From the NCBI RefSeq assembly GCF_009730335.1, contig NZ_CP046315.1:1984001-2048000 (forward strand): a stretch of 64,000 bases of DNA, given 5' to 3'. Position 1 is the first letter of the stretch, and every line of letters begins with the position of its first letter. Positions 18,124 to 26,817 of this stretch are shown here, piece after piece. The position numbers and the translations under genes are program-made. The notes under the pieces are model-generated. The model saw nothing but the letters and a program-made list of their open reading frames with translations. It did no database searches and had not been told where the DNA came from. The DNA comes from Schaalia odontolytica (GTDB lineage Bacteria; Actinomycetota; Actinomycetes; Actinomycetales; Actinomycetaceae).

Positions 18124-19235
18124 CGGTCGCCCGCCAAGGACGCGTAGATGGCGGCGTGAGCGGCGGCGGAGGCCTCCCACGTATAGTCGCCGGCACGCTC
18201 GATACCGGCTGCGGCGAGCCGGTCGTGCTCGCTGCCGGCAGCTGCCTCAAGGGCTTCGGCCAGGGCCGAGGCGTCAGTGGCCGGCACGAGGAGACCGGCG
18301 TCACTACCCGTAATCTCCGCCATGCAGGTGTCCGCGCTGGTCACGACGGGCGTTCCGTGCGCCATGGCCTCGAGGACGGGCAGGCCGAAGCCCTCCCAGA
18401 TCGAGGGGAAGGTGAAGACGCGGGAGCCCGCATACGCGCAGGCCAGGTCGGCATCGTCGAGGCGTCCGAGGACGTGGACGCGCTCGGGAGGCAGCGGCGC
18501 GTCGGTGGGGTCGGTTCCCCATCCGGCAGGTCCGACGAGGACGAGGCCGAGGTCGGTCCCGCGCATCTGCTCGTAGGCTGCAAGCAGGGTGGGCAGGTTC
18601 TTGCGGGGCTCGCGGGTGCCCACCCACAGGACGTAGGGGCGTTCGAGTCCGTGGCGGGAACGGAACTCCTCCACCTGCGCATCGGTGACGGGAGTGTGGC
18701 TCAGGCCGTGCGGGATGACGGTGATGCGCGAGGCATCCAAGCCTGCTTCGATACAGTCGTCAGCGGTGGCCTGGGAGGGGACGATGATGGCATCGGCGCG
18801 CTTCCTGGTGATCTCGAGGGCGCGGTGGAAGTACGCGGAGCCGTGGGCCGTGAAATGGTCTGGGTCGCGCAGGAAGGCGACGTCATGGACGGTGACGACC
18901 AGGGGGCGCGAGGTCGGCGGGATCGCCCACGTGGTCGCGTGCACAACAGCCGCTCCCCCGCCCGATCCGACGCCGAGCATCCGGTCGACGCTGGGGGTAC
19001 CCAGCCGATCCCAGGCGGCGTACAGGGCGCGGCGAGGCAGCGCCGAGTTGAGCACGGGGATGGTCAGGCCTACCTCGCTCGGTGTGGGCTCGCCCGCGCC
19101 GCGCCGCGCGGCGATGCCGATAGCACGCACACCCTGGTCTGCCAGGCGGTCTGCGACCTCGACGATGTACCGGCCAGACCCTCCGGGCACCGGCTGCCAC
19201 ATTTGCTCGACGACCATTCCAACGTTGACGCTCAT
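18120..19235 (-). CDS. Family-4 glycosyltransferase
   Basis: A 371-residue GT-B enzyme of the GT4 type. The N-terminal domain has VPGGSGRYIVEVADRLADQGV, the C-terminal domain begins at PYVLWVGTREPRKNLPTLLAAYEQM, and the nucleotide-sugar site is FPSIWEGFGLPVLEAMAHGTPVVTS with the conserved E-x7-E arrangement. The frame is open upstream to 19514, but MSVNVGMVVEQMW at ATG 19235 is the natural start. It is divergent from the plus-strand GT4 at 19335, which is closely similar in layout; both have the GVGRY/GSGRY and TREPRKN/LEPRKN motifs, suggesting an old duplication. Likely a mannosyl- or rhamnosyltransferase of the surface polymer. Confidence 0.9.
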   Translation of the reverse strand: MSVNVGMVVEQMWQPVPGGSGRYIVEVADRLADQGVRAIGIAARRGAGEPTPSEVGLTIPVLNSALPRRALYAAWDRLGTPSVDRMLGVGSGGGAAVVHATTWAIPPTSRPLVVTVHDVAFLRDPDHFTAHGSAYFHRALEITRKRADAIIVPSQATADDCIEAGLDASRITVIPHGLSHTPVTDAQVEEFRSRHGLERPYVLWVGTREPRKNLPTLLAAYEQMRGTDLGLVLVGPAGWGTDPTDAPLPPERVHVLGRLDDADLACAYAGSRVFTFPSIWEGFGLPVLEAMAHGTPVVTSADTCMAEITGSDAGLLVPATDASALAEALEAAAGSEHDRLAAAGIERAGDYTWEASAAAHAAIYASLAGDR

Positions 19236-19334
19236 ACATCTAGGGTAGTTCACGGGCGCGCGGGGCCAGGAACAAAAGTATCCGCGAGCGCAAAATGGCA
19301 TACGATAAGGGGAATAGTTGTTGCTCCCGACCCA

Positions 19335-20498
19335 ATGGGGATGATCGTGGCCCACTCCGTTTCTCACTCGCATCCGATCCGCGTCTTGCTGGACGGCACC
19401 GCGATCCCCGCAGACCTGGGCGGCGTTGGCCGCTACGTGGACGACCTGGTGCCGGAGCTGGTCGAGCAGGGCGTTGACCTGACGATGGCCGTCCAAGAGC
19501 GCGACGCCGAGCACTTCGCGACGCGCCTGCCTTCGGCCCGCATCATCCCGATTTCGCAGCGCTTCGAGTCCCGTCCCGCGCGTATGGCGTGGGAGCAGAC
19601 GGGCCTACCCAAGCTGATCCGTAAGGTCCGCCCCGACGTCCTGCACTCCCCGCACTACACGTCCCCGCAGTTCCCGGGCGTGCCCGTCGTCATCACCCTG
19701 CACGACGCGACGTTCTTCTCGCACCCGCAGGCGCACTCGCGTCTCAAGCAGCGCTTCTTCACGGCGGCGATTCGCCGCGCGATTCGCCGCGCGGACGCCC
19801 TCGTTGTGCCGTCCCTGGCCACGCGCGACGAGACGATCAAGTACGCGGGCGGTGACCCGTCGCAGTTTTACGTGGCCTACCACGGCGTGGATCGCTCGAT
19901 CTTCCACCCGGTCTCGGACGCCGAGCGCGAGCGCGTCAAGGCGTCCCTGGGCTTGGAGGGCCGCGACTACATTGGTTTCCTGGGCACGCTGGAGCCGCGC
20001 AAGAACGTGCCGAACCTGGTGCGTGGCTGGGTGAAGGCCGTCTCGGACCGCCCGAATCCGCCGGCCCTCGTGCTGGCCGGTGGCAAGGGGTGGGACGAGG
20101 ACATCGACCCCGCCCTGGCCTCGGTGCCCGAGCATCTGACGGTCCTGCGCCCCGGCTACCTGCCCCTCGAGGATCTGCCCGGTTTCCTGTCGGGCTGCGT
20201 CATCCTGGCTTACCCCTCGATTGCGGAGGGCTTCGGACTGCCGGTCCTGGAGGCGATGAGCTGCGGTGCCGCGACGCTGACGACCCGCCTGACCTCCCTG
20301 CCGGAGGTTGGCGGCGACGCCGTCGCCTACTGCGACATCGACCCCGACTCGATCGCTCAGGCTCTCACGGAGCTGCTGGACGATCCTGCTCGTCGCGAGG
20401 CCCTTGGCGCTGCTGCGATTCCGCGCGCCGACGAGTTCACGTGGGCTCGCGCCGCTTCGGTCCACATCGAGGCATTCCGCGCCGCCGCCCGTTCCTGA
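19335..20498 (+). CDS. Family-4 glycosyltransferase
   Basis: A 387-residue GT-B enzyme. Key features are ADLGGVGRYVDDLVPELVEQGVDL near the N-terminus, GFLGTLEPRKNVPNLVRGW at the start of the second domain, and AYPSIAEGFGLPVLEAMSCGAATLT, the GT4 donor site. Three closely spaced starts are possible: ATG 19335, ATG 19341 and GTG 19347. The last has GGGGAT in good position. The gene is the first of a plus-strand run and is followed by a DUF2142 gene 28 bases later. The pair repeats the DUF2142 plus glycosyltransferase arrangement seen at 5.2-7.8 kb. Confidence 0.9.
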   Translation: MGMIVAHSVSHSHPIRVLLDGTAIPADLGGVGRYVDDLVPELVEQGVDLTMAVQERDAEHFATRLPSARIIPISQRFESRPARMAWEQTGLPKLIRKVRPDVLHSPHYTSPQFPGVPVVITLHDATFFSHPQAHSRLKQRFFTAAIRRAIRRADALVVPSLATRDETIKYAGGDPSQFYVAYHGVDRSIFHPVSDAERERVKASLGLEGRDYIGFLGTLEPRKNVPNLVRGWVKAVSDRPNPPALVLAGGKGWDEDIDPALASVPEHLTVLRPGYLPLEDLPGFLSGCVILAYPSIAEGFGLPVLEAMSCGAATLTTRLTSLPEVGGDAVAYCDIDPDSIAQALTELLDDPARREALGAAAIPRADEFTWARAASVHIEAFRAAARS

Positions 20499-20526
20499 GC
20501 CGACCGCGCCCGAAGGAGGCCGCCGT

Positions 20527-22077
20527 ATGTCCACGTCCGACCCTCAGCGCCGCACGTTTATCGCCGCGTTCGTGCTCGTCGCCGCGGCGATTGTGGCCTC
20601 GTTGGCGTGGGTTATCGCTTCCCCGGTGGGGTCTTCCCCGGACGAGGACTTCCACGTCGGTTCCATGTGGTGTCCTCCGCCGGTGGACGAGACGGGCTGC
20701 CAGATTTCCACCAAGGACGGCGAGAAGGCCGTCATGGTGCCGCAGTCGCTGGCCAAGGAGTACGTCACCTGCTACGCCTTCGACCACAATAATTCCGCTC
20801 TGTGCGCCCTCAACGCCTCGGACGAGGAGCTGGCGCCGACACTGCGCTGGGACGACGGAAACTACCCCTGGGGCTACTACCAGTTTGCTCACCTCTTCGT
20901 GCAGCGCTCGACGAGCCACGCGGTGTTGGCGTTGCGCACGGTGAACACACTGCTCGCGGTTGGCCTGATCGGCGCGATCATCGCTCTGGCAGATTCTGGG
21001 TTGAAGCGCGCAATCAGCGTTGCCGTGACGGTCGCGTGGCTGCCGATGGGCTTCTATTTCGTTGCGGGCATGAACCCCTCGTCGTGGGCGATGACGGGGA
21101 CGTTTGCATTCACGGCCGGCCTACTGGCGGCCACGCGGTCAGTGGGGCCACGCCGAGTGGGCCTGATCGCCTGCGCCGTGGCAGGCGCAGTCATGGCCTG
21201 CACGTCCCGCGGCGACAGCGCCTTCTTCCTCTTCGTCATCACCGTCGCGCTGGCCTTCGCCGTGCCGATGAGCAAGAGAGTCGTTCCCGAGGCCGCCCTG
21301 GCATGCGTCGCCTCCGTCGTGGGCATCTGGGTCATGGCGCGCACGAACGTGGCCGCCTCGCACCTGGGGTCGAGTAACGAAATGGCGGGATACTCTCTCT
21401 CGCACATCCTGTGGCTCAACGTTTCCGCTCTGCCTACCTACCTGCGCGGCTTTGTGGGGCACGGCCTCGGCCCCGGCTGGAACGATGTCTCCTATCGAGG
21501 CACGGTCTCTTTCGGCGCAAGCCTCGTGGTCCTCGCGGTCCTGTGCTGGTCGCTACGCCAGCTCACCTGGCGCAAGGCGCTCTCAGCCATCACAGTTTTC
21601 GGCGCAATCACGGGTGTTCCGGTAGTCATCGGCCTGCGCGGTCATTTCAACAACGTTCACGTCTACCAGCCTCGCTACATGCTGCCGCTCTTTGCAGTGT
21701 TCCTCCTGATGCTCCTGGCGCCCTCTCCCACCCGGGCGGGCGACGGACGGCGAGTGGGCAGCGAGGCATTCCGCTTCCCCACGAGCATCGCCGGCCGGGT
21801 GGGCACGGACCTTGTGGCAACCCTGTGGGCGCTCGTTAATGCCCGGGCTCTCTACCTCGTCATCGAGCGCTACGCGTTCGGGCGTACACAGCACGGCTAC
21901 CCCATCGACCTGTCGACGCGGAACCTCAGCGCGGGGAACGAGTGGTGGTGGCCAACGGCTCCGATCGGACCGATGGCCGTATGGATCCTTGGTTCTCTCG
22001 CTGGCGCGCTTGCGATTGGCCTGGCCGTTTTCCTATGGCAACGCTCCCCCGATAAAGCGCCCGAGCCTCGTCGATAG
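20527..22077 (+). CDS. DUF2142 multi-pass membrane protein (second copy)
   Basis: A 516-residue paralogue of the protein at 5216. The first membrane segment is followed by SPVGSSPDEDFHV, the family signature, then paired cysteines around ETGCQIST and YVTCYAFDHNNSALCAL. It has about a dozen hydrophobic segments and ends in a short basic tail. GAAGGAGG lies nine bases before ATG 20527. DUF2142 proteins are probably lipid-dependent glycan-modifying or polymerising enzymes, but this is unproven. Having two copies in one locus suggests two different substrates or two side chains. Confidence 0.87.
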   Translation: MSTSDPQRRTFIAAFVLVAAAIVASLAWVIASPVGSSPDEDFHVGSMWCPPPVDETGCQISTKDGEKAVMVPQSLAKEYVTCYAFDHNNSALCALNASDEELAPTLRWDDGNYPWGYYQFAHLFVQRSTSHAVLALRTVNTLLAVGLIGAIIALADSGLKRAISVAVTVAWLPMGFYFVAGMNPSSWAMTGTFAFTAGLLAATRSVGPRRVGLIACAVAGAVMACTSRGDSAFFLFVITVALAFAVPMSKRVVPEAALACVASVVGIWVMARTNVAASHLGSSNEMAGYSLSHILWLNVSALPTYLRGFVGHGLGPGWNDVSYRGTVSFGASLVVLAVLCWSLRQLTWRKALSAITVFGAITGVPVVIGLRGHFNNVHVYQPRYMLPLFAVFLLMLLAPSPTRAGDGRRVGSEAFRFPTSIAGRVGTDLVATLWALVNARALYLVIERYAFGRTQHGYPIDLSTRNLSAGNEWWWPTAPIGPMAVWILGSLAGALAIGLAVFLWQRSPDKAPEPRR

Positions 22078-22171
22078 ACACTTCACACCCAAACCGTTCA
22101 CAAATCCACCTAATAGTGCTATGCTCGAACATACAGCACACAAGCGGCTTCCGTGAACGAAAGGTGATCGC
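22078..22171 (+). promoter_or_regulatory. Promoter/operator region of the lic operon
   Basis: A short AT-richer gap in front of the phosphocholine genes. It contains a near-perfect 14-base palindrome, TATGCTCGAACATA (22120-22133, 12 of 14 positions symmetric around TCGA), flanked by GTGC and AGCAC. The palindrome could be an operator. A TATGCT -10-like box overlaps it. GAAAGGTG precedes the ATG at 22172 by five bases. Confidence 0.45.
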
Positions 22172-24001
22172 ATGCCCACGACCAACGTCGGCACGCTCAG
22201 CGAGCCCCAATTCAACATCCTGAACGCACTGGCCAAGGCAGACTCCCCCCTCACGCAGCGGGCACTGTCGGAGGCCACCGGCATGAGCCTGGGGCGCGTC
22301 AACACCGCCACTCGCGAGTGCGAGGCCGCCGGCTACACCGACGAGCGCGCGATCACCGATGCGGGACGCGAGGCCCTCGAGCCCTACCGCGTCACGGGCG
22401 CCGTCATCATGGCCGCGGGCCTGTCCTCGCGCTTCGCTCCCATCAGCTACGAACGCCCCAAGGGCACGCTCAAGGTGCGCGGAGAGATCCTCGTCGAGCG
22501 TCAGATCCGCCAGCTCCACGAAGCCGGCATCACAAACATCGCGCTGGTCGTTGGCTACAAGAAGGAGTACTTCTTCTACCTGGCCGACAAGTACGGCGTC
22601 GACATCGTCGTCAACCGCGAATACTCCACGCGCAATAACAACGGGTCCCTCTGGCTCGTGAAGGACCGCCTGGACAACACCTACGTGTGCTCCTCGGACG
22701 ATTACTTCACCACGAACCCCTTTGAGTCCTATGTCTACAAGGCCTACTACTCGGCGAACTACGTCGAGGGCCCCACCGACGAGTGGTGCATCAAGACGGG
22801 TCCGGGCGACCGCATCACGGGCGCGACCGTTGGCGGCGCCGACGCGTGGGTCATGCTCGGCCACGTCTACTTCGACCGCGTCTTCTCCGCGAAGTTCCGC
22901 GAGATCCTCGAACAGGTCTACCACCTGCCCGAGACGGTGTCGAAGCTGTGGGAGTCCATCTACCTGGACCACATCAAGTCCTTCGACATGGTGATCCGCC
23001 GCTACCCGGACGGCGTCATCCACGAGTTCGACTCGGTCGACGAGCTTCGCACCTTCGACCCCCTCTTCATGGAGAACGTCGACTCCGAGGTCTTCGATCA
23101 CATCGTGGCCACCCTGGGCTGTCAGAAGTCGGACATTTGCGACTTCTACCCGCTCAAGCAGGGCATCACGAACCTGTCGTGCCACTTCACGGTGGGCGAC
23201 GACGAATACGTCTACCGCCACCCCGGCATCGGCACGGAAAAGATCGTGGACCGCAGCGCGGAGTTCGCCGGCCTGCGCCTGGCCGCCGAGCTCGGCATCG
23301 ACGACACCTTCCTCACGGGCGACCCCGCGGCCGGCTGGAAGATCTCGCGCTTCGTGCGCGACGTTCGCAACCTGGACGTGACCCGCCCCGAGGAGCTCAA
23401 GTCGGCCATGGAGATGGACCGCGCGCTGCACACTTCCGGTCGCGTGCTGGACCGCTCCTTCGACTTCGTCACCGAAGGCCTGCGCTACGAGGGCCTCCTC
23501 AAGGCCTTCGGCCCAATCGACGTGCCCGGATACTTCGAGCTGCGCGACAAGGTCCTGCGGTTGAAGGCCTTCGCCGACGCCGACGGCTTCGACAAAGTCC
23601 CCTCGCACAACGACTTCTTCCCGCCGAACTTCCTGGTGGACGAGGACGGAAAGATCAGCCTCATCGACTGGGAGTACGCGGGTATGTCGGACATGGCCGC
23701 CGACTTCGGCACGATGGTCGTGTGCACGCCCGAGATGACCCGCGAGCGCGCGGCCGCCGCCCTGGAGTACTACCTGGGCCACGACCCCTCCGAGCGCGAG
23801 GCGCGCCACTTCTTCGCCTACGAGGTGTTCGCCGGCTGGTGCTGGTACCTGTGGGCGCTGGTCAAGGAGGCCGAAGGCGACGACGTCGGCGAATGGCTCT
23901 ACACCTACTACTCGCACGCGACACGCACACTCGATTCCCTGCTCGCAGCCTACGAGGCCGCCTCGAGCACTCAGATCTCCACGGAAGGTGAACTGGCATG
24001 A
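22172..24001 (+). CDS. licC-licA: HTH / phosphocholine cytidylyltransferase / choline kinase fusion
   Basis: A 609-residue three-part protein. Residues 8-70 form a winged helix-turn-helix (ILNALAKADSPLTQRALSEATGMSLGRVN), here placed on an enzyme. Residues 75-315 are a LicC-like nucleotidyltransferase with GLSSRF (83-88) and the following ERPKGTL lysine, which makes CDP-choline from CTP and phosphocholine. Residues 330-600 are a LicA-type choline kinase with the catalytic HNDF (H479) and the metal site IDWEYAG (498-504). One polypeptide therefore does both activation steps of choline. It overlaps licB by four bases. Substrate choice between choline and ethanolamine cannot be settled by reading, but the LicB and LicD neighbours point to choline. 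The HTH may bind the palindrome just upstream, or it may only be structural. Confidence 0.93.
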   Translation: MPTTNVGTLSEPQFNILNALAKADSPLTQRALSEATGMSLGRVNTATRECEAAGYTDERAITDAGREALEPYRVTGAVIMAAGLSSRFAPISYERPKGTLKVRGEILVERQIRQLHEAGITNIALVVGYKKEYFFYLADKYGVDIVVNREYSTRNNNGSLWLVKDRLDNTYVCSSDDYFTTNPFESYVYKAYYSANYVEGPTDEWCIKTGPGDRITGATVGGADAWVMLGHVYFDRVFSAKFREILEQVYHLPETVSKLWESIYLDHIKSFDMVIRRYPDGVIHEFDSVDELRTFDPLFMENVDSEVFDHIVATLGCQKSDICDFYPLKQGITNLSCHFTVGDDEYVYRHPGIGTEKIVDRSAEFAGLRLAAELGIDDTFLTGDPAAGWKISRFVRDVRNLDVTRPEELKSAMEMDRALHTSGRVLDRSFDFVTEGLRYEGLLKAFGPIDVPGYFELRDKVLRLKAFADADGFDKVPSHNDFFPPNFLVDEDGKISLIDWEYAGMSDMAADFGTMVVCTPEMTRERAAAALEYYLGHDPSEREARHFFAYEVFAGWCWYLWALVKEAEGDDVGEWLYTYYSHATRTLDSLLAAYEAASSTQISTEGELA

Positions 24002-24972
24002 AAACTCAGCACGGAGGCAAGCGTTACGGCATCTTCTCGGGCGCCCTGTGGGGCCTCGACACGGTCGTGCTGGCGATTGCGCTGGCCATGACCCCCTTCG
24101 CGAACTTCGGTCAGTCGGCGCTCGCCGGCGCGGTCCTGCACGACGTCGCCTGCGCGGTGATCCTGCTCGTGTACATGGCGGTTCGTGGACGACTGAGGGA
24201 TACTGCGGTAGCTCTGCGCACCCGCCCAGGTATGTCGGTGATCGTGGCGGCGCTGCTGGGCGGCCCAATCGGCATGAGCGGGTACCTGATCGCCATTGAC
24301 AACATCGGACCGGGGCTGACGGCGATCATCTCGACGTTCTACCCGGCGCTCGGCACCCTGTTGGCTTTCATCCTCTTGAAGGAGCGCATGGCTCCCCGCC
24401 AGATCGCGGCCCTGCTGGTCGCCCTCGCGGCCATCGTCGCGACGGGTTGGTCGGCGACCTCGGAGCCGATCGAGGGCGGCAATGCGCTCCTCGGCGTGGT
24501 CGGCGCGCTGGCCTGCGTGATCGGCTGGGGGTCCGAGGCCGTGATCCTCACGTGGGGTATGCGCGACGAGGCCGTGGATAACGAGGTGGCCCTCCAGATC
24601 CGCGAGACGACCTCGGCGGTCGTGTACCTGTTCATCGTGGCCCCCATCGCCGGAGTCTTTGGCTTCACGCTGCACTCGCTCGCCCACCTGTCGGCGGGCG
24701 TGGTGACACTGGCGGGCCTGGCGGGCACGGCCTCGTACCTCTTCTACTACAAGGCGTTGTCGGCGATCGGCGCGTCGCGCGGCATGGCTCTGAACATCTC
24801 GTACTCGGCGTGGGCGATCATCTTCGCTCTCGTCCTGCAGGGCACGGTGCCCACGGCCACCCAGGTGGTGTGCTGCGTCGTGATCCTCGTGGGCACGGTC
24901 CTGGCGGCCACCTCCAACTGGGGTGACCTGCTTCCCAAGCGAACGGAGAAGGTCACGAGCTCCCAGGCGTGA
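23998..24972 (+). CDS. licB: DMT-family choline permease
   Basis: A 324-residue protein with ten hydrophobic segments in two repeats of five, the EamA/DMT layout. It has the diagnostic YPALGTLLAFILLKERM at the end of the first repeat. In lic loci this protein imports choline for phosphorylation by LicA. Direct overlap with licC-licA (ATGA) and licD genes 57 bases downstream support this role. It lacks a signal sequence and any extra domain. LicB homologues can be confused with other DMT exporters by sequence alone, but the operon context is strong. Confidence 0.9.
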   Translation: MKTQHGGKRYGIFSGALWGLDTVVLAIALAMTPFANFGQSALAGAVLHDVACAVILLVYMAVRGRLRDTAVALRTRPGMSVIVAALLGGPIGMSGYLIAIDNIGPGLTAIISTFYPALGTLLAFILLKERMAPRQIAALLVALAAIVATGWSATSEPIEGGNALLGVVGALACVIGWGSEAVILTWGMRDEAVDNEVALQIRETTSAVVYLFIVAPIAGVFGFTLHSLAHLSAGVVTLAGLAGTASYLFYYKALSAIGASRGMALNISYSAWAIIFALVLQGTVPTATQVVCCVVILVGTVLAATSNWGDLLPKRTEKVTSSQA

Positions 24973-25028
24973 GACAATGGCGGGTGGGCGCACGTGCGTT
25001 CACCCGCTTTGTCATATTCGGAGGACTG

Positions 25029-25886
25029 ATGACGACACCCGATCACGACCTGCGCAAGGTCCAGAAGCTCCTGACGCTGATCCTGGCCGAGCTGGACCGG
25101 GTGTGCCGACGCATCGGTGTGTCCTACGCGATCTACGGCGGCACCGCGATCGGCGCGATCCGCCACGGCGGCTTTATTCCGTGGGATGACGACATCGACG
25201 TGATGATGACACGCGCCGACTACGAGCGCTTCCTGGCCGAGGCTCCCGCCCTGCTGGATGATCGTTTCCGCCTGGATAACACGCGCACGCGCGACGATTT
25301 CCCCTTCATGTTCACGAAGATGGTCATGCCGGGGACCCTGTTGATCCCCGAGGCGGACAAGGACTCGAAGTACCGGATGCCCTTCTTCTTGGACATCCTG
25401 CCTCTGGATGAGATTCCGGACGACGACAAGGCCTTCCAGGAGATGTCGCGCCAGTCGTGGCTGTGGGGTCGCCTGCTGTTCCTGCAGGGCACGCCCCGTC
25501 CGCACCTGATCAACACTCCCGCCTGGAAGAAGGCCCTGATCTTCTCGGCGACGACCCTCGCGCACCTGGGCCTGAAGGCGGTGCGCGCGACGCCGGCGAG
25601 CCTGCAGGCCAGGTGGGAGCGCGCGGTTCGCCGCTACGAGGGCACGGGCACGGGCGTGTACGCCGACTTCACGATGCGCGACCCGCAGAACTGGATCGTG
25701 CGCGAGGAGGAGTTCTTCCCCACCCGCGATGTTCCTTTCGAGGACATCACGGTGATGATCCAGAACGAGTATGACGCCCTGCTGCGCCGCGGATACGGCG
25801 ACTACATGCAGCTGCCTCCCCCGGAGAAACGCTACAACCATGAGGCCGCCGTCATCGACTTCGGCCCCTACGCCGACAACCTGTAA
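25029..25886 (+). CDS. licD: LicD-family phosphocholine transferase (first copy)
   Basis: A 285-residue soluble enzyme of the LicD/fukutin-like nucleotidyltransferase fold. The signature YGGTAIGAIRHGGFIPWDD spans about residues 36-54, and the full metal-binding acidic run DDDID occupies 53-57. It moves phosphocholine from CDP-choline to a sugar of a lipid-linked glycan. The second half contains FFLDILPLDEIPDD and DVPFEDITVMI, also typical. GGAGGACTG ends right at ATG 25029. It sits between licB and a second licD. Confidence 0.95.
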   Translation: MTTPDHDLRKVQKLLTLILAELDRVCRRIGVSYAIYGGTAIGAIRHGGFIPWDDDIDVMMTRADYERFLAEAPALLDDRFRLDNTRTRDDFPFMFTKMVMPGTLLIPEADKDSKYRMPFFLDILPLDEIPDDDKAFQEMSRQSWLWGRLLFLQGTPRPHLINTPAWKKALIFSATTLAHLGLKAVRATPASLQARWERAVRRYEGTGTGVYADFTMRDPQNWIVREEEFFPTRDVPFEDITVMIQNEYDALLRRGYGDYMQLPPPEKRYNHEAAVIDFGPYADNL

Positions 25887-25917
25887 GCCTCACGGCCCTG
25901 AAACGATCGGAGAACTG

Positions 25918-26817
25918 ATGAGCGCAGCAGCCCCCTCAACCCTGGCAGCCATTCAGCGCGTCACCAAGCGGTGCCTGGCGGAAATCGATCGTGTCTGCAC
26001 ACTCCTGGATATTCGTTACGTCGCCTACGGAGGCACGGCGATCGGGGCTGTGCGCCACCGGGGCTTCATCCCCTGGGACGACGACGGGGACGTGTGCATG
26101 CCGCGGGCGGATTACGAGCGTTTCATCGCCGAGGCCCCGGCCCTCCTCGGGGAGGAGTTCTTCATCGCTTCCCCCGCCACCCACCCCGACTACCCGATCA
26201 GCTTCGGCGTGCTGGGCCTGAAGGGCTCGGAGTTCGTCTCCAAGGTCGCGAAGGACCGCTCGTTCCGCATGCCGATCGGCGTGGATCTGTTTGTCTTGGA
26301 TGAGATCGCGGACGACCCCGGCCGCTTCCGCGCCCAGTCGCGCGGCACGTGGCTCTGGGCGCGCCTCATGTTCCTGCGCTCGATCCCCAACCCGCCGACG
26401 GGCCTGCCCACGCCCGCGCGCCAGCTGGCCTCCGCGGCGATGGCCTGCGCCCACTGGGGCATGCGGGCGCTGCGCGTCAACGAGGCCTCGCTGTACCGTC
26501 GCTGGCTGCGCGCCGCCCTGAAGGGGCGCGAGAATCCGCAGAAGGCGGCCGACGGCTCGATCCTCTTCGGTGATTTTTCGACGCGCGATCCTCGCCGCTG
26601 GAGCGCCTCCGAGGCCGAGCTCTTCCCGGCCCGCTCCGTTCCCTTCGAGGACATCACGGTGCGCATCCCGGCCGCTTACGACGTCGTGCTCACGCGCGGC
26701 TACGGGGATTACATGCGCATTCCGGATCCTCAGGATCGGGTCACCCACGAGCCCTTCCACATCATTTTTGGACCCAACGATCCGGGGCCCGATGCCCCCG
26801 AGGAGGCCGGCGCGTGA
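25918..26817 (+). CDS. licD: LicD-family phosphocholine transferase (second copy)
   Basis: A 299-residue paralogue of the preceding gene, clearly diverged. It keeps YGGTAIGAVRHRGFIPWDD but the acidic run is DDDGD (54-58), with glycine where the first copy has isoleucine. The C-terminal part has SVPFEDITVRIPAAYDVVLTRGYGDYM, closely matching the first copy. Two LicD enzymes usually decorate two different positions or sugars, as in pneumococcus LicD1/LicD2. GGAG precedes ATG 25918 by six bases. Its stop overlaps the flippase start (GTGA). Confidence 0.93.
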   Translation: MSAAAPSTLAAIQRVTKRCLAEIDRVCTLLDIRYVAYGGTAIGAVRHRGFIPWDDDGDVCMPRADYERFIAEAPALLGEEFFIASPATHPDYPISFGVLGLKGSEFVSKVAKDRSFRMPIGVDLFVLDEIADDPGRFRAQSRGTWLWARLMFLRSIPNPPTGLPTPARQLASAAMACAHWGMRALRVNEASLYRRWLRAALKGRENPQKAADGSILFGDFSTRDPRRWSASEAELFPARSVPFEDITVRIPAAYDVVLTRGYGDYMRIPDPQDRVTHEPFHIIFGPNDPGPDAPEEAGA

